DNA of 64,000 bases from Guptibacillus spartinae (GCF_028610625.1 NZ_JAQQWU010000005.1:183119-247118), one strand, 5' to 3'; shown: positions 49,815-60,816, counted from the first letter of the stretch. The notes: a model not told the origin generated them from the letters alone. A program made the numbers and translations.

Positions 49815-50660
49815 ATGCAACGTAACAAGGAACTTCATCAATTTTTATTAACAAAAGCGGAACAGTTAACGGAAGATTGGTACACGTCACTCGATAAGAG
49901 CGGAACGGGTGTCTATGCCTCTACTGATCCGAAGGTTATCCAGGAGTTAAAAGCACAAAATTTCGAGTTTCATCAGCACTTATGCAAAATATTTATCATG
50001 GAAAAAAACGCCTTTTTTACCGAATTCGATGATTGGGTTAAGGAGATCGGAAGTGATCCTGAGCATTTAAATACACCTACTCACCTCATAATGAGAGAAT
50101 TTCAGCGCGTGCGTGAACAATATATGAACTTTATCGACGAATACGCCAATTCAACAGAAGAACTTGTTTCACAGAAAAGCCTTGATATTTGGAAGCATGC
50201 CATCATAGAAGCTATCGACGTGGTAATGACTCGTGTTGTTGAAGAGAAATCGAACCATTTAAATGCTCGTATCGAAGAACAACAGCAAACCATCAATGAA
50301 CTGAGCTCACCGCTGATTGATCTTCCAGATGGAAAAGCACTTCTTCCCCTAGTCGGTGACATCGATTCAGATCGCGCCACTGCTATTTTCGAGAATACGC
50401 TCGAAGGTTGTACAACGAAACGAGTCGATCACCTTTTTATTGATTTATCTGGAGTCTATCTCGTTGATACAAGAGTCGCTCAGCAAATATTCCAGTTGAT
50501 TACGGGACTTAAGTTAATTGGTGTTACAGCAACCTTGTCAGGGATTCGTCCTGAAATTGCTCAGACTGCCGTTCAACTTGGAATTGATTTTGGTGAAGTA
50601 CGCATTACTTCTAACCTTGCGCAAGCTATTTCTTCAGAAGCAACGGTATCTAGAGATTAA
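49815..50660 (+). CDS. RsbR-family stressosome protein
   Basis: This encodes 281 residues. The N-terminal half is a helical, globin-like RsbR sensor domain (about 5-150). The C-terminal STAS domain contains LFIDLSGVYLVDTRVAQQIF and LSGIRPEIAQTAVQLG, including the Thr residues phosphorylated by RsbT in RsbR proteins. It matches the B. subtilis RsbRB/RC/RD (YkoB, YojH, YqhA) type. These build the stressosome that controls sigma-B. GAGGAG precedes the ATG. It stands alone, away from an rsb operon, as those paralogues do. Confidence 0.88.
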   Translation: MQRNKELHQFLLTKAEQLTEDWYTSLDKSGTGVYASTDPKVIQELKAQNFEFHQHLCKIFIMEKNAFFTEFDDWVKEIGSDPEHLNTPTHLIMREFQRVREQYMNFIDEYANSTEELVSQKSLDIWKHAIIEAIDVVMTRVVEEKSNHLNARIEEQQQTINELSSPLIDLPDGKALLPLVGDIDSDRATAIFENTLEGCTTKRVDHLFIDLSGVYLVDTRVAQQIFQLITGLKLIGVTATLSGIRPEIAQTAVQLGIDFGEVRITSNLAQAISSEATVSRD

Positions 50661-50994
50661 TTAGTCATATGTATTTGCATACTAAGGACGTATCTTGACC
50701 CTTTAGGGAATAAGATATGTCTTTTTTCAATGGATTTCCGATTATGAAATTAAAAATAAATTGTAAACATACTACTGAACGCGGATCAAGCAAGGCATGC
50801 ATGACTTAGGATAAAGGAGTAATCTACGATCGATTGATTAAAGGACAAAAGCGGTTTCAAATAAACTAGAATACTTTCAACCAGCACTTTATATAAATAT
50901 AAGGGAGCACAGTAGCCAGTCATCGATTATGAATAGAAATTTTTTTATAGGATAAAACAATACAGAAAGATACTGTCATTAGGAGGTGTTTCCG
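50661..50994. other. intergenic region before the GlsB-like gene
   Basis: It contains the RsbR terminator and otherwise AT-rich sequence with no gene that I can support. Confidence 0.45.
50687..50728 (+). terminator. terminator of the RsbR paralogue
   Basis: GACGTATCTT pairs with AAGATATGTC, with an inner CCCTTTAGGG, followed by six Ts. Confidence 0.8.
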
Positions 50995-51255
50995 ATAGGA
51001 TTTATTTGGAGTTTAATCATTGGTGGTATTATTGGTTGGCTTGCTGGTGTCATTACAGGTCGCGATGTTCCAGGTGGAATTATAGGAAATATTATTGCTG
51101 GATTTGTTGGTGCGTGGCTAGGTACGCTCATACTTGGGAGTTGGGGACCAGATCTCGGTGGATTCAGCATTGTCCCTGCTATCATAGGAGCCATCATTTT
51201 AGTGTTAATTGTGAGCTTTATTATGGGCAAAACTCGTAGTAAAAGGGAATCCTAG
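50995..51255 (+). CDS. GlsB/YeaQ/YmgE-family membrane protein with possible ATA start
   Basis: This encodes about 86 residues and three membrane helices, with the glycine-rich transglycosylase-associated pattern WSLIIGGIIGWLAG, PGGIIGNIIAGFVGAWLG and GGFSIVPAIIGAIIL. These are small stress-linked membrane proteins. AGGAGG at 50981-50986 is 8 bases before ATA 50995, exactly where homologues begin (M-GFIWS). The only standard codon nearby is GTG 50986, which overlaps the ribosome-binding site. So translation probably uses ATA, or the start has mutated. Confidence 0.75.
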   Translation: MGFIWSLIIGGIIGWLAGVITGRDVPGGIIGNIIAGFVGAWLGTLILGSWGPDLGGFSIVPAIIGAIILVLIVSFIMGKTRSKRES

Positions 51256-51286
51256 TTACGCATGAGATTCGAATTAGTTAGAAACG

Positions 51287-51319
51287 AAAGAGCGATGCAT
51301 CGAGATGCATCGCTCTTTT
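51287..51319 (+). terminator. terminator of the GlsB-like gene
   Basis: AAAGAGCGATGCAT pairs with ATGCATCGCTCTTT, followed by TTT. Confidence 0.85.
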
Positions 51320-51343
51320 TCATCCGGCACAACAAAGGTATAC

Positions 51344-51547
51344 TTACGAGTGATGTGACCTTTGTTGCTTCCAATACTTCTTCAACTGCCAACTATTTGT
51401 CAGAACACCCAAAAAGCCAGTAACTGCAAAGATCGCAGATAGTGTCGTTGAGAATAATTCCATCCACCAAAAAAAGGAAATTAGCCCTGCACAAAATAGT
51501 ATAAAGGAGCTAAACATAGCAACGACGTTGTAATATCCATTTCTCAT
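51344..51547 (-). CDS. small two-helix membrane protein
   Basis: This encodes 67 residues with two hydrophobic segments (about 8-28 and 32-48) and a basic C-terminal tail (KKYWKQQRSHH). GGAGGG lies 4 bases before the ATG. It follows the PspC-domain gene on the same strand and may be co-transcribed. Function is unknown. Confidence 0.6.
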   Translation of the reverse strand: MRNGYYNVVAMFSSFILFCAGLISFFWWMELFSTTLSAIFAVTGFLGVLTNSWQLKKYWKQQRSHHS

Positions 51548-51567
51548 GTTACCCTCCGTACGCGCCT

Positions 51568-51771
51568 TTACTGATTGTTTTGCACTTCCTTATCCGTTGG
51601 CAAAATGATCGCTGCTGCAATATAGATGAGAACAAATATCCCTGAAGTAAAGATCGATAATGCAAAGTAAGCAATTCTTAGAATGCTTGCATCAATGTTA
51701 AAGATTTCGCTAGCTCCTCCGAGAACACCGGAAAGTTGCTTGTTTGTTGTCGATTTATAAAACTTTTTCAT
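51568..51771 (-). CDS. PspC-domain membrane protein
   Basis: This encodes 67 residues forming a single PspC domain: KKFYKSTTNKQLSGVLGGAS, then IDASILRIAYFALSIFT and a second hydrophobic stretch. PspC proteins take part in envelope-stress responses; in B. subtilis the short YvlC/YthC-type proteins are of this size. GGAGG is 8 bases before ATG 51771. The histidine kinase gene lies just upstream. Confidence 0.82.
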   Translation of the reverse strand: MKKFYKSTTNKQLSGVLGGASEIFNIDASILRIAYFALSIFTSGIFVLIYIAAAIILPTDKEVQNNQ

Positions 51772-51798
51772 GAGTTTAGCCTCCATTCGTTTCTTCTA

Positions 51799-53106
51799 TT
51801 AGTTACGAATACCTTCCTGAAAAGTTTCGTATTTATCCTCATTTCGTTGTTCTATTTCAAATACAAGGTGTACGGTCGTCCCCACACCTGGGGTACTCAC
51901 GTAAATAATTTCCCCATTCATTGCTTGAACAATGCTGTGAGAAACCATCATGCCAAGACCAGTCCCCTTTTCTTTTGTTGTGAAAAAAGGCTGCCCCATG
52001 CGACTTAGCTGCTCTTCCGTCATCCCAATCCCCGTATCTGAAATACTTACGGTTAGTTTACTATGCTCTCTTTCAACCTCAACAGTAAGCTTCCCACCCT
52101 CAGGCATGGCCTCAATCGCATTTTTAAAAATGTTCATTAAGCACTGCTGAAATTTACGCTTTTCTGATTGAATCATAATCGGTGAGATATCAATTTTTGT
52201 TGTAATGGTCACATCTTTTAACGTGGCAAGAGGGGTAATCACTCCGACGCTATAGGCAATTTCACCTGCAAGATCAATTTCTTCTATATCTTCAGGAAAC
52301 GGCTTGGCGAAGGTTAGATAGTCATTAATAATTTCTGTCGCACGATCAAGTTCATTAATGGCTAATTCCATATATTCCTTTGTCTGTTTGTTTTCGAGAT
52401 CACTCTCAATCAGCTGTAGAAATCCTCGACTTACAGTAAGAGGATTACGTACTTCGTGCGAAATACTCGCTGCGAGATGACTGACGACTTCTAACTTCTG
52501 ACCTTCCATCACTGACTGCAGCAATTTAAATTGATTTAGAAAAACTTCGTAAACAAGTGTGGCAAGTAGCACTCCCATCGAGCTAATCAAATTAAAAAGA
52601 ATCCAGGAAGAAGTATGAATTTGCGTTTCAAAAAAAGTGAGTGAGATAACGGTTGATGATACGCCTACCATTAAATCAAGACTGAAAGCAATAAGAAGTT
52701 TTTTCTTTAAACTTGATTGAACAAATATTGGCGAGGCGTAGGAGGCAACAATAGCCAGAAGCGTAAAGGATAACAAAGTTGAATAAAAACCCATCCCTCC
52801 CAGTGTAAATCGGTAGGCAAGTGTGACAAATAAATAAGCGAGAGCGACCCACTTTCCTCCGTAAAGGGCACCAAGAATAAAGGGAATTCTCCGAAAATCC
52901 AAGATGAAATTATCATCCACGACAACAGGATAAACCATACACAAAATAATGGCTACGCCAGGAAATAACGTTAACAACCATCCAGAAGATTTTTTCAAAA
53001 AGTTTGTGTGCTTTAGTAAGTATAGGATCTGAATAATACTGAGCGGGGCAAAGACAAGTAAGAGATTTAGAAGTAGATTTTTTGCAGTTAACAGCATTAA
53101 AAGCAT
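51799..53106 (-). CDS. KinB-like sensor histidine kinase
   Basis: This encodes about 435 residues. Six hydrophobic segments form a 5TMR-LYT-type sensor (LDFRRIPFILGALYGGKWV near 70). The HisKA box SHEVRNPLTVSRGFLQL then holds the phosphorylated His near residue 215. The ATPase domain has NIFKNAIEAMPEGG, DTGIGM and GTGLGMMVSHSIV. The architecture matches sporulation kinase KinB, which feeds phosphate to Spo0F. No response regulator or kbaA gene is adjacent, which also fits an orphan kinase of the phosphorelay. The exact start among GTG/GTG/ATG codons is uncertain. Confidence 0.85.
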   Translation of the reverse strand: MLLMLLTAKNLLLNLLLVFAPLSIIQILYLLKHTNFLKKSSGWLLTLFPGVAIILCMVYPVVVDDNFILDFRRIPFILGALYGGKWVALAYLFVTLAYRFTLGGMGFYSTLLSFTLLAIVASYASPIFVQSSLKKKLLIAFSLDLMVGVSSTVISLTFFETQIHTSSWILFNLISSMGVLLATLVYEVFLNQFKLLQSVMEGQKLEVVSHLAASISHEVRNPLTVSRGFLQLIESDLENKQTKEYMELAINELDRATEIINDYLTFAKPFPEDIEEIDLAGEIAYSVGVITPLATLKDVTITTKIDISPIMIQSEKRKFQQCLMNIFKNAIEAMPEGGKLTVEVEREHSKLTVSISDTGIGMTEEQLSRMGQPFFTTKEKGTGLGMMVSHSIVQAMNGEIIYVSTPGVGTTVHLVFEIEQRNEDKYETFQEGIRN

Positions 53107-53253
53107 CACCACACTTTGGAAATTAGTAAGTTAGTCTTAGTAAATTTCTTTTTTGTATGTCCTAAGTCCTCTTTATTTCCTACATGTATTTTATTGCCAT
53201 TCTTTAAAATAGCTTTTCTGTTAAATAATAGCGGATAAAAAGCTTGAAAAAGA

Positions 53254-53281
53254 GATACGTTAAGAGTGTTATCCCATCCTA
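53254..53281 (+). promoter_or_regulatory. possible sigma-G/F promoter of glcU-gdh
   Basis: GATA at 53254-53257 and CATCCTA at 53275-53281 are 17 bases apart and resemble the forespore sigma consensus (gHATR, CATNNTA). B. subtilis gdh is forespore-expressed, which supports the reading. Confidence 0.45.
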
Positions 53282-53303
53282 TTGTAAATAAGCAGGTGGT
53301 TAA

Positions 53304-55493
<2,190 letters not shown>

Positions 55494-55639
55494 TAGGTTC
55501 TTCACCTCTTCCGCATCAAAAAAAAGAGTTACAATCATTTTCTGATAGTAACTCCTCCTTCCATTAGCTTATACGCTTTGGCGGAAAACATTCCCTCCAG
55601 TAGGAGGACGCTCACTCTCTTCCTCATCCTGATCGTTTG

Positions 55640-55840
55640 TTAAAGAGCTTTTCCGTGCCGATTACGCTGTTCATATTCTCCAAATTCCATCGCCTCCAAT
55701 ATGGCTTCTTCAGAAAAGCCTGTCAGTATGGAGATTTGTCGTATATCACATGTCTTTTTTTGATGCTCCTTAATGAATTGAATCGCTACCATTGCTTGAT
55801 ACAAAACTTTTGTGTATTTGCTTAATAGCTGTTGACTCAT
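55640..55840 (-). CDS. short sigma-factor region 3-like protein, possibly frameshifted
   Basis: This encodes 66 residues. IRQISILTGFSEEAILEAMEFGEYE resembles the region 3 helix-turn-helix of SigB/SigF-type sigma factors (EIAxxLGxSEExVLEAME). The frame ends at KAL, but another frame continues SLTNDQDEEESERPPTGGNV to a stop at about 55571, which looks like a genuine acidic C terminus. A frameshift near 55650-55660 is possible. There is no strong ribosome-binding site close to the ATG. It may be a sigma remnant or a small DNA-binding protein. Confidence 0.5.
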   Translation of the reverse strand: MSQQLLSKYTKVLYQAMVAIQFIKEHQKKTCDIRQISILTGFSEEAILEAMEFGEYEQRNRHGKAL

Positions 55841-55948
55841 CGAGCTTCGGCCACTTCCTCTCCTGGATGAGAGAAGAGAGGAGCATCTCTCCCTTATACA
55901 TTAACCTACCACTCTTATCGCCACGTTCCAACACGAAAAACTGAATTT

Positions 55949-56785
55949 TTACAATTTATTATGAAAAACTTTTGTAGAAGCGATTAAAACTGGTTTTGTT
56001 TGGATTTCCTTCCTATTTATAGGTTCATTCAAGAAGAAAAATAGCACACCAACAAAGAAACCACCACCTACAATGTTACCAAGTGTAACCGGAATAAGAT
56101 TGTGAAAAAAACCAGCCAGGTTGATTATCTCAGAATGTGGAGATGTGAATGAAATAAGAAAAACAGCGAGGTTCGCAATGCTGTGTTCGTAACCTGATGT
56201 AAAAAAAGTGAACACGAGAAGCATCATGATGATTATCTTTGCCGTATCTCCTTTCACACGCAGCGGTAACCATACTGCCAGGCATACGAGCCAGTTGGCG
56301 AAAATGCCCCTAACAAACAAATAAGAAGTTGGGAGCGTCATTTTCTTTTCTGCAACCGTTACTAGTAAATGATCGGTTCGAATTGTTTGAAAAACACCGC
56401 TAAAGTAAAGCAATAATGTAAATAAAAGTATTCCTAGAAAATTACCTCCATAGCATGTCATCCAAATAAAAAATGTTTCTTTCCAGGATGTTACCTTCTT
56501 CATAGCGCTAATTGTGAGGTACATGGTATTGGAGGTGAACAATTCCCCTCCTCCATAAACAATGAGAATAAACGCAACTCCGAAAAACAGTGCTGTCATC
56601 ACATAGGTCGCCGGTGAATGGACTTCATAGAAATACTGTCCAACTGTAAAGCTTAACACTAAAGCAAACCCAATATATACTCCTGCTAACATCGCGCGAA
56701 GCATATAATGCGTCAAACTCTTCGCATGTAAGTCTCGCTTAGATACTGCACTTTTGCAGATTTTCTCAATCGTATCCTTTTCCAT
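55949..56785 (-). CDS. formate/nitrite transporter family channel
   Basis: This encodes 278 residues and six helices of the FNT fold. Characteristic stretches are MLAGVYIGFALVLSFTVGQ near 29, VYGGGELFTSNTMYL near 77 and NLIPVTLGNIVGGGFFVG near 225. FNT channels pass formate, nitrite or hydrosulfide. B. subtilis YwcJ is a homologue. AGGAG lies 9 bases upstream of the ATG. It is monocistronic and next to no nitrite or formate enzyme, so the anion is unknown. Confidence 0.88.
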   Translation of the reverse strand: MEKDTIEKICKSAVSKRDLHAKSLTHYMLRAMLAGVYIGFALVLSFTVGQYFYEVHSPATYVMTALFFGVAFILIVYGGGELFTSNTMYLTISAMKKVTSWKETFFIWMTCYGGNFLGILLFTLLLYFSGVFQTIRTDHLLVTVAEKKMTLPTSYLFVRGIFANWLVCLAVWLPLRVKGDTAKIIIMMLLVFTFFTSGYEHSIANLAVFLISFTSPHSEIINLAGFFHNLIPVTLGNIVGGGFFVGVLFFFLNEPINRKEIQTKPVLIASTKVFHNKL

Positions 56786-56950
56786 CTCCGTCAGCTCCTA
56801 TCACATGTTCAATGTTTCACATTTTATAATGAAAGTGTAAAACTCCTCTCCTTACTTAACAATACCTGCCAATTCACTGTTTCCATTTCGACACAATGAA
56901 AACGTCTTCTAAATGAAATCGTAGGAAAGTGTGACAATTCATACTGTTTG

Positions 56951-57001
56951 TTGAGAAACAATTCTTTTTCCTCTATACTAAGTATTGACTGACCAGTCAG
57001 T
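56951..57001 (+). promoter_or_regulatory. P450 promoter with TetR-type operator
   Basis: TTGAGA (56951-56956) and TATACT (56974-56979) are 17 bases apart. ACTGAC-CA-GTCAGT at 56988-57001 is an inverted repeat covering the start point, typical of TetR/AcrR-family operators. No TetR gene lies in the window. Confidence 0.75.
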
Positions 57002-57033
57002 TATCACCTGGAACTTTAAAGGAGGAAGATCGT

Positions 57034-58236
57034 ATGCAATCTGTTGAAGCCGTCTATCAATCGAACTTTAAAGAAGGCGCGTATGACTATTATGAAAACT
57101 TACGCCAAAGCGAGCCCATTACCTCACTCGGAAATTCGAATGGAAACAACACCTGGCTTGTGGCATCCTATGATGATGTCCTCGAACTACTAAAACGTCC
57201 TTCCTTTATAAAAGATCAATCGAAATTGTTTTCAAAAAGCGCTCGGATGGAGGATGAGCCTCTCGAAACAAAAATTTTTCATCACATGATGCTCGATGTT
57301 GATCCTCCTGACCACACGCGCTTACGAAAACTTGTACAACCTGGTTTTAATCCAAAAGCAATTAAAGAACTTACCCCTCGAATTGAAGCGATCGCTGATC
57401 AATTGATTGATGAAATGAAACGCAAAGACGGCGTAGTTGACTTGATTGACGATTTTGCCTTCCCGCTGCCGATTATCGTGATCTCTGAACTACTTGGCGT
57501 TCCTGCTGAAGACCGTGATAAATTTAGAAAATGGTCAAACTCTATCGTTTCAGCTTCCGATAACATGGAAGGTGAATTCATGAATGATGTTCAGGAGTTT
57601 ACCGAATACCTCACCTCTCTTTTTGAGAAAAGAAAAGCGGATCCACAAGATGATTTAATCTCCAATCTCATTAAGCATGAAGAAGATGGAGAGAAATTAA
57701 GTTCTGATGAGCTTTATTCAATGGTTTTTCTTTTGATTATTGCCGGTCACGAAACAACGGTTAACTTGATTGGGAATGGCATGCTTGCGCTCTTCGAACA
57801 TCCTGATCAGCTAAAGTTACTGCAAAATGACTTTTCTTTAACAGAAGGCGCGATTGAAGAAGCGCTTCGCTATTATAGTCCCGTTGACTTTTCCACCGCT
57901 CGTTGGGCGGAAGAAGATTTTGAATTTAAAGGGGTTCAACTTAAAAGAGGAGATATGGTTCTGGCATCCATTTCATCAGCCAACCGCGATGAGAAGAAAT
58001 TCAAGAATCCTAACCAGTTCGATATTACACGCAAACCAAATCCGCATATTGCCTTTGGATATGGAATTCACTTCTGCCTCGGCGCACCTCTTGCTAGATT
58101 AGAAGGAAAAATTGCCTACCAAAAGTTACTCGCCGCCTTCCCTTCCATCCAGTTGGCTGGATCGTCTGCAGATGCCAAGTGGCGCAATATGTTTTTATTA
58201 CGTGGTCTTGAAGAACTAAAGGTTCAGCTATCATAA
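57034..58236 (+). CDS. cytochrome P450 (CYP107-like)
   Basis: This encodes 400 residues, soluble. The oxygen-binding I-helix is LLIIAGHETTVNL near residue 235, the ExxR pair is EEALRYYSP near 275, and the heme loop is AFGYGIHFCLGAPLARLEG with the thiolate Cys near 347. It resembles bacterial CYP107-type enzymes (B. subtilis CypA/YjiB, BioI) that hydroxylate fatty acids or small hydrophobic compounds. No ferredoxin gene is adjacent. AAAGGAGG precedes the ATG. A TetR-type operator at the promoter suggests induction by the substrate. Confidence 0.92.
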   Translation: MQSVEAVYQSNFKEGAYDYYENLRQSEPITSLGNSNGNNTWLVASYDDVLELLKRPSFIKDQSKLFSKSARMEDEPLETKIFHHMMLDVDPPDHTRLRKLVQPGFNPKAIKELTPRIEAIADQLIDEMKRKDGVVDLIDDFAFPLPIIVISELLGVPAEDRDKFRKWSNSIVSASDNMEGEFMNDVQEFTEYLTSLFEKRKADPQDDLISNLIKHEEDGEKLSSDELYSMVFLLIIAGHETTVNLIGNGMLALFEHPDQLKLLQNDFSLTEGAIEEALRYYSPVDFSTARWAEEDFEFKGVQLKRGDMVLASISSANRDEKKFKNPNQFDITRKPNPHIAFGYGIHFCLGAPLARLEGKIAYQKLLAAFPSIQLAGSSADAKWRNMFLLRGLEELKVQLS

Positions 58237-58243
58237 CGAAACA

Positions 58244-58277
58244 GCAAAGCCCTTCCGAATATGAGGAAGGGCTTTGC
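58244..58277. terminator. bidirectional terminator
   Basis: GCAAAGCCCTTCC pairs with GGAAGGGCTTTGC between the convergent P450 and membrane protein genes. Confidence 0.8.
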
Positions 58278-58730
58278 TTATAGGGGGACATACTTTTTGA
58301 GTAAACGATAGTAGCCATAACACACGATATATGCAAGAAAATAGGAGACGTAGGTCCAGTAAATGGTCCAGCCATTGGAGTAATGAACAAGATGAATCCA
58401 AACTCCGATTCCTTCAATGATCGTCGTGATTAATGAGAAGAATAAGATCACTACGAATGGATGGAAGCTTTGACGTTCAAGGGTTAGGAACAGATAGCCC
58501 GTTAAAATGGGGTAAACCCCGAAATACATGGGCAGTGCTGCAATTGGCTCAGTATCATACTCCGGGTCAATCCGCCAGAAGTCAAAATGAAAACCAAGAA
58601 CATCAAAGATAACCGCTACAAACGCGGCAAAAGGGGCAATTAACAGAAAAAGCCTAAAATCTTTTTTTACAAGAAAAATGCCGGCAAGCCACGGTATGAC
58701 AAATGCAACAACGATATTAAAGACCATCAT
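58278..58730 (-). CDS. membrane protein, CBO0543-like
   Basis: This encodes 150 residues with about five helices, aromatic-rich, and with polar motifs GFHFDFWRIDPEYDTEP and YSNGWTIYWTYVSYF. The set resembles the CBO0543 family of small Firmicutes membrane proteins, but I am only moderately sure. AGGAG is 5 bases before ATG 58730. Function is unknown. Confidence 0.65.
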   Translation of the reverse strand: MMVFNIVVAFVIPWLAGIFLVKKDFRLFLLIAPFAAFVAVIFDVLGFHFDFWRIDPEYDTEPIAALPMYFGVYPILTGYLFLTLERQSFHPFVVILFFSLITTIIEGIGVWIHLVHYSNGWTIYWTYVSYFLAYIVCYGYYRLLKKYVPL

Positions 58731-58795
58731 CCACACTCCTTATATAAGGAATGCACGAATTTAGCATGATTTATACACATTACCTAGTTAACAGT

Positions 58796-58822
58796 AAAAA
58801 AAAAGAGTGCGACTATCGCACC
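58796..58822 (-). terminator. terminator of the Rrf2 gene
   Basis: On the minus strand GTGCGATAGTCGCAC forms a hairpin followed by nine Ts. Confidence 0.85.
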
Positions 58823-58952
58823 TTTCATTTTTCACCATTTAATCCAATCACGATTTCGGAAAGTTTACTTCTGTCCATTTCCATTGAAAAAAGGCAATAA
58901 TAGCGACAACTTTTTCTAGTACGTCAAAAAGTTATAATGAGTAAGCTTATTT

Positions 58953-59372
58953 TCATTTCTTTTTCGCAATTAAATGAGCGATTGTTTTTTGTTTCAATCC
59001 ATCGACAAGCCAGCTTTCCATCTCATCTCTAAGCTCGAATAAAGCCTCTCTTGTAGGTGGAGCAAAACACTCTTTAGTAGCGACATCAAGAAAACCCTTT
59101 GGAAAAGGCTCTGCTTTCATCGCATCATATACTTCGGCTAAAGTTATATCAGCCGGATCTTTTATTAAGGAATACCCACCTTCACGTCCTTCTTTCGCCT
59201 GAATTAATCCAGCTTTTACAAGATGGGTTAGAATTTTTCTTAAAAAGGCAGACTGAGATTCGAGTTTCTCTGCTAGTTTACCACTTGGACATATTCCATC
59301 ATGATCAGCAAGGACAATTAGGGCTTGAAGTGCCATTCCAAACCATCGTGTACTTGATCCGTATTCTGACAT
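58953..59372 (-). CDS. Rrf2-family transcriptional regulator
   Basis: This encodes 139 residues. The winged helix reads MALQALIVLADHDGICPSGKLAEKLESQSAFLRKILTHL-like, with GLIQAKEGREGGYSLIKDPADITLAEVYDA forming the wing and dimer helix typical of Rrf2 proteins. Only one Cys lies in the effector region (TKECFAPP), so a three-Cys Fe-S cluster of the IscR/NsrR kind is not expected. AGAGGTG precedes ATG 59372. It is divergent from a GNAT gene. Confidence 0.85.
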   Translation of the reverse strand: MSEYGSSTRWFGMALQALIVLADHDGICPSGKLAEKLESQSAFLRKILTHLVKAGLIQAKEGREGGYSLIKDPADITLAEVYDAMKAEPFPKGFLDVATKECFAPPTREALFELRDEMESWLVDGLKQKTIAHLIAKKK

Positions 59373-59509
59373 TCTTTTCACCTCTCTGCTCTATCTATTT
59401 TGATGGTTTCCATTTTGAAAGTAAAGTCCCAACCTCCGCGTTTACAGAAAACCCCTTGAATGAGTATACTCAATCTATAGAAATGATCCAATCAAGGGGG
59501 CGCAACGTT

Positions 59510-59965
59510 ATGATCGCAGTAAGAATTGAAACAGAAGAAGCATTACAAGAAGCTTTTCGAATTCGAAAAGACGTTTTTATCGATGAACAAGGAACACCTG
59601 AAGATGAAGAATACGATGAATTTGATACGCTTGATACAGCTGATCACATTCTTATTTTGGATGAAGAAAAAGCAGTTGGTACAGCGAGGTGGAGGACTGT
59701 AGAAGGTGTAGGGAAATTCGAACGCATCTGCATTCTTGCTTCACACCGCAAGTTAGGAATTGGAAACTTAATTGTCCATAAGCTTGAAGAGCTCGCGATC
59801 AAGAAGGGCATTACGAATGTGAAGCTCCATGGCCAGGTTCAAGCAGAAGGATTTTATCATAAACTTGGCTACGAAACGCATTCAGACGTTTTTATAGAAG
59901 ATGGCATCCCTCATGTCCTGATGAGGAAGAAACTTCCTGAAACTTTTACAAACACCACGTCGTAA
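59510..59965 (+). CDS. GNAT acetyltransferase (YjcF/ElaA-like)
   Basis: This encodes 151 residues. The N terminus AFRIRKDVFIDEQGTPEDEEYDEFD is the hallmark of the ElaA/YjcF type. The acetyl-CoA loop reads ICILASHRKLGIGNLIVHKLE near 75, and GQVQAEGFYHKLGYE lies near 108. Substrate is unknown. The ATG at 59510 follows AAGGGGG and is the first start after the divergent Rrf2 gene. Confidence 0.87.
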   Translation: MIAVRIETEEALQEAFRIRKDVFIDEQGTPEDEEYDEFDTLDTADHILILDEEKAVGTARWRTVEGVGKFERICILASHRKLGIGNLIVHKLEELAIKKGITNVKLHGQVQAEGFYHKLGYETHSDVFIEDGIPHVLMRKKLPETFTNTTS

Positions 59966-60038
59966 GTTAGGTTAGAATCAAAAATGGGAACATACTTATG
60001 AGGATGAACCTATTAAAAGTAAAAAGGATGAAGTTGAT

Positions 60039-60767
60039 ATGATGCGAAGCGGAAATCCCGTTTTAAAGAACGACACATTTAACAGAACACGTGATCAAGG
60101 AGAAGCGATGACAATTGGCGGAACAGTCGCCAAAACGTTCTTCTTATTTCTTTTCTTGCTTGGGTCTTCCATATATACGTGGTATCGCTATTCACAAGGA
60201 GAAGACATCTATACCATGATGGTCATTGGCGCGATTGGAGGATTGATTTTTGCCATCATTACCTCCTTCTTTCATCGGGCTGCACCAATTACAGGACCAA
60301 TTTATGCAACGCTTGAAGGCTTTGCGATTGGGGGCATATCCGCTATGTTAGAATCACGATATCCCGGTATCGTGATTCAGGCTGCTGCGCTCACCTTCTC
60401 TGTAATGGGCGTGCTTTTATTCTTATATGCCGCTCGAATTATTAAAGTAACGAAAAACTTCCGCTTAATGGTCGTCTCTGCCACACTGGCAATTTTTGTT
60501 GTGTACATCATTGACCTTGGGCTAAACCTTTTCTTGAGTGCCAACGTTCCTTACCTGCACTCAAACGGACTTGTTGGGATCGGGATAAGCTTGTTCATTG
60601 TCGCTATCGCAGCGCTTAACCTTGTACTTGATTTTGATTTTATTGAAAACGGCGCAAATCGCGGAGCACCGAAACATCTCGAATGGTATGGGGCATTTGG
60701 GTTAATGGTAACGCTCGTATGGCTCTATATTGAGATTCTTCATTTGCTACAAAAATTAAGACGATAA
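60039..60767 (+). CDS. Bax inhibitor-1/YccA family membrane protein
   Basis: This encodes 242 residues. A polar N-terminal tail of about 30 residues (NPVLKNDTFNRTRDQGEAMT) precedes seven helices. PITGPIYATLEGFAIGGISAML near 83 and the acidic closing part (LVLDFDFIENGANRGAPKHLEWYGAFGL, split over 195-225) are typical of the BI-1/YccA family. Members include B. subtilis YetJ, a pH-sensitive calcium leak channel. Role here is probably ion homeostasis, by inference. Confidence 0.88.
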   Translation: MMRSGNPVLKNDTFNRTRDQGEAMTIGGTVAKTFFLFLFLLGSSIYTWYRYSQGEDIYTMMVIGAIGGLIFAIITSFFHRAAPITGPIYATLEGFAIGGISAMLESRYPGIVIQAAALTFSVMGVLLFLYAARIIKVTKNFRLMVVSATLAIFVVYIIDLGLNLFLSANVPYLHSNGLVGIGISLFIVAIAALNLVLDFDFIENGANRGAPKHLEWYGAFGLMVTLVWLYIEILHLLQKLRR

Positions 60768-60772
60768 CAAAC

Positions 60773-60810
60773 AAAAGCCACATCATCTTAAATCATGATG
60801 TGGCTTTTGT
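60773..60810 (+). terminator. terminator of the BI-1/YccA gene
   Basis: AAAAGCCACATCAT pairs with ATGATGTGGCTTTT, followed by GTTA. Confidence 0.8.
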
Positions 60811-60816
60811 TACGCT

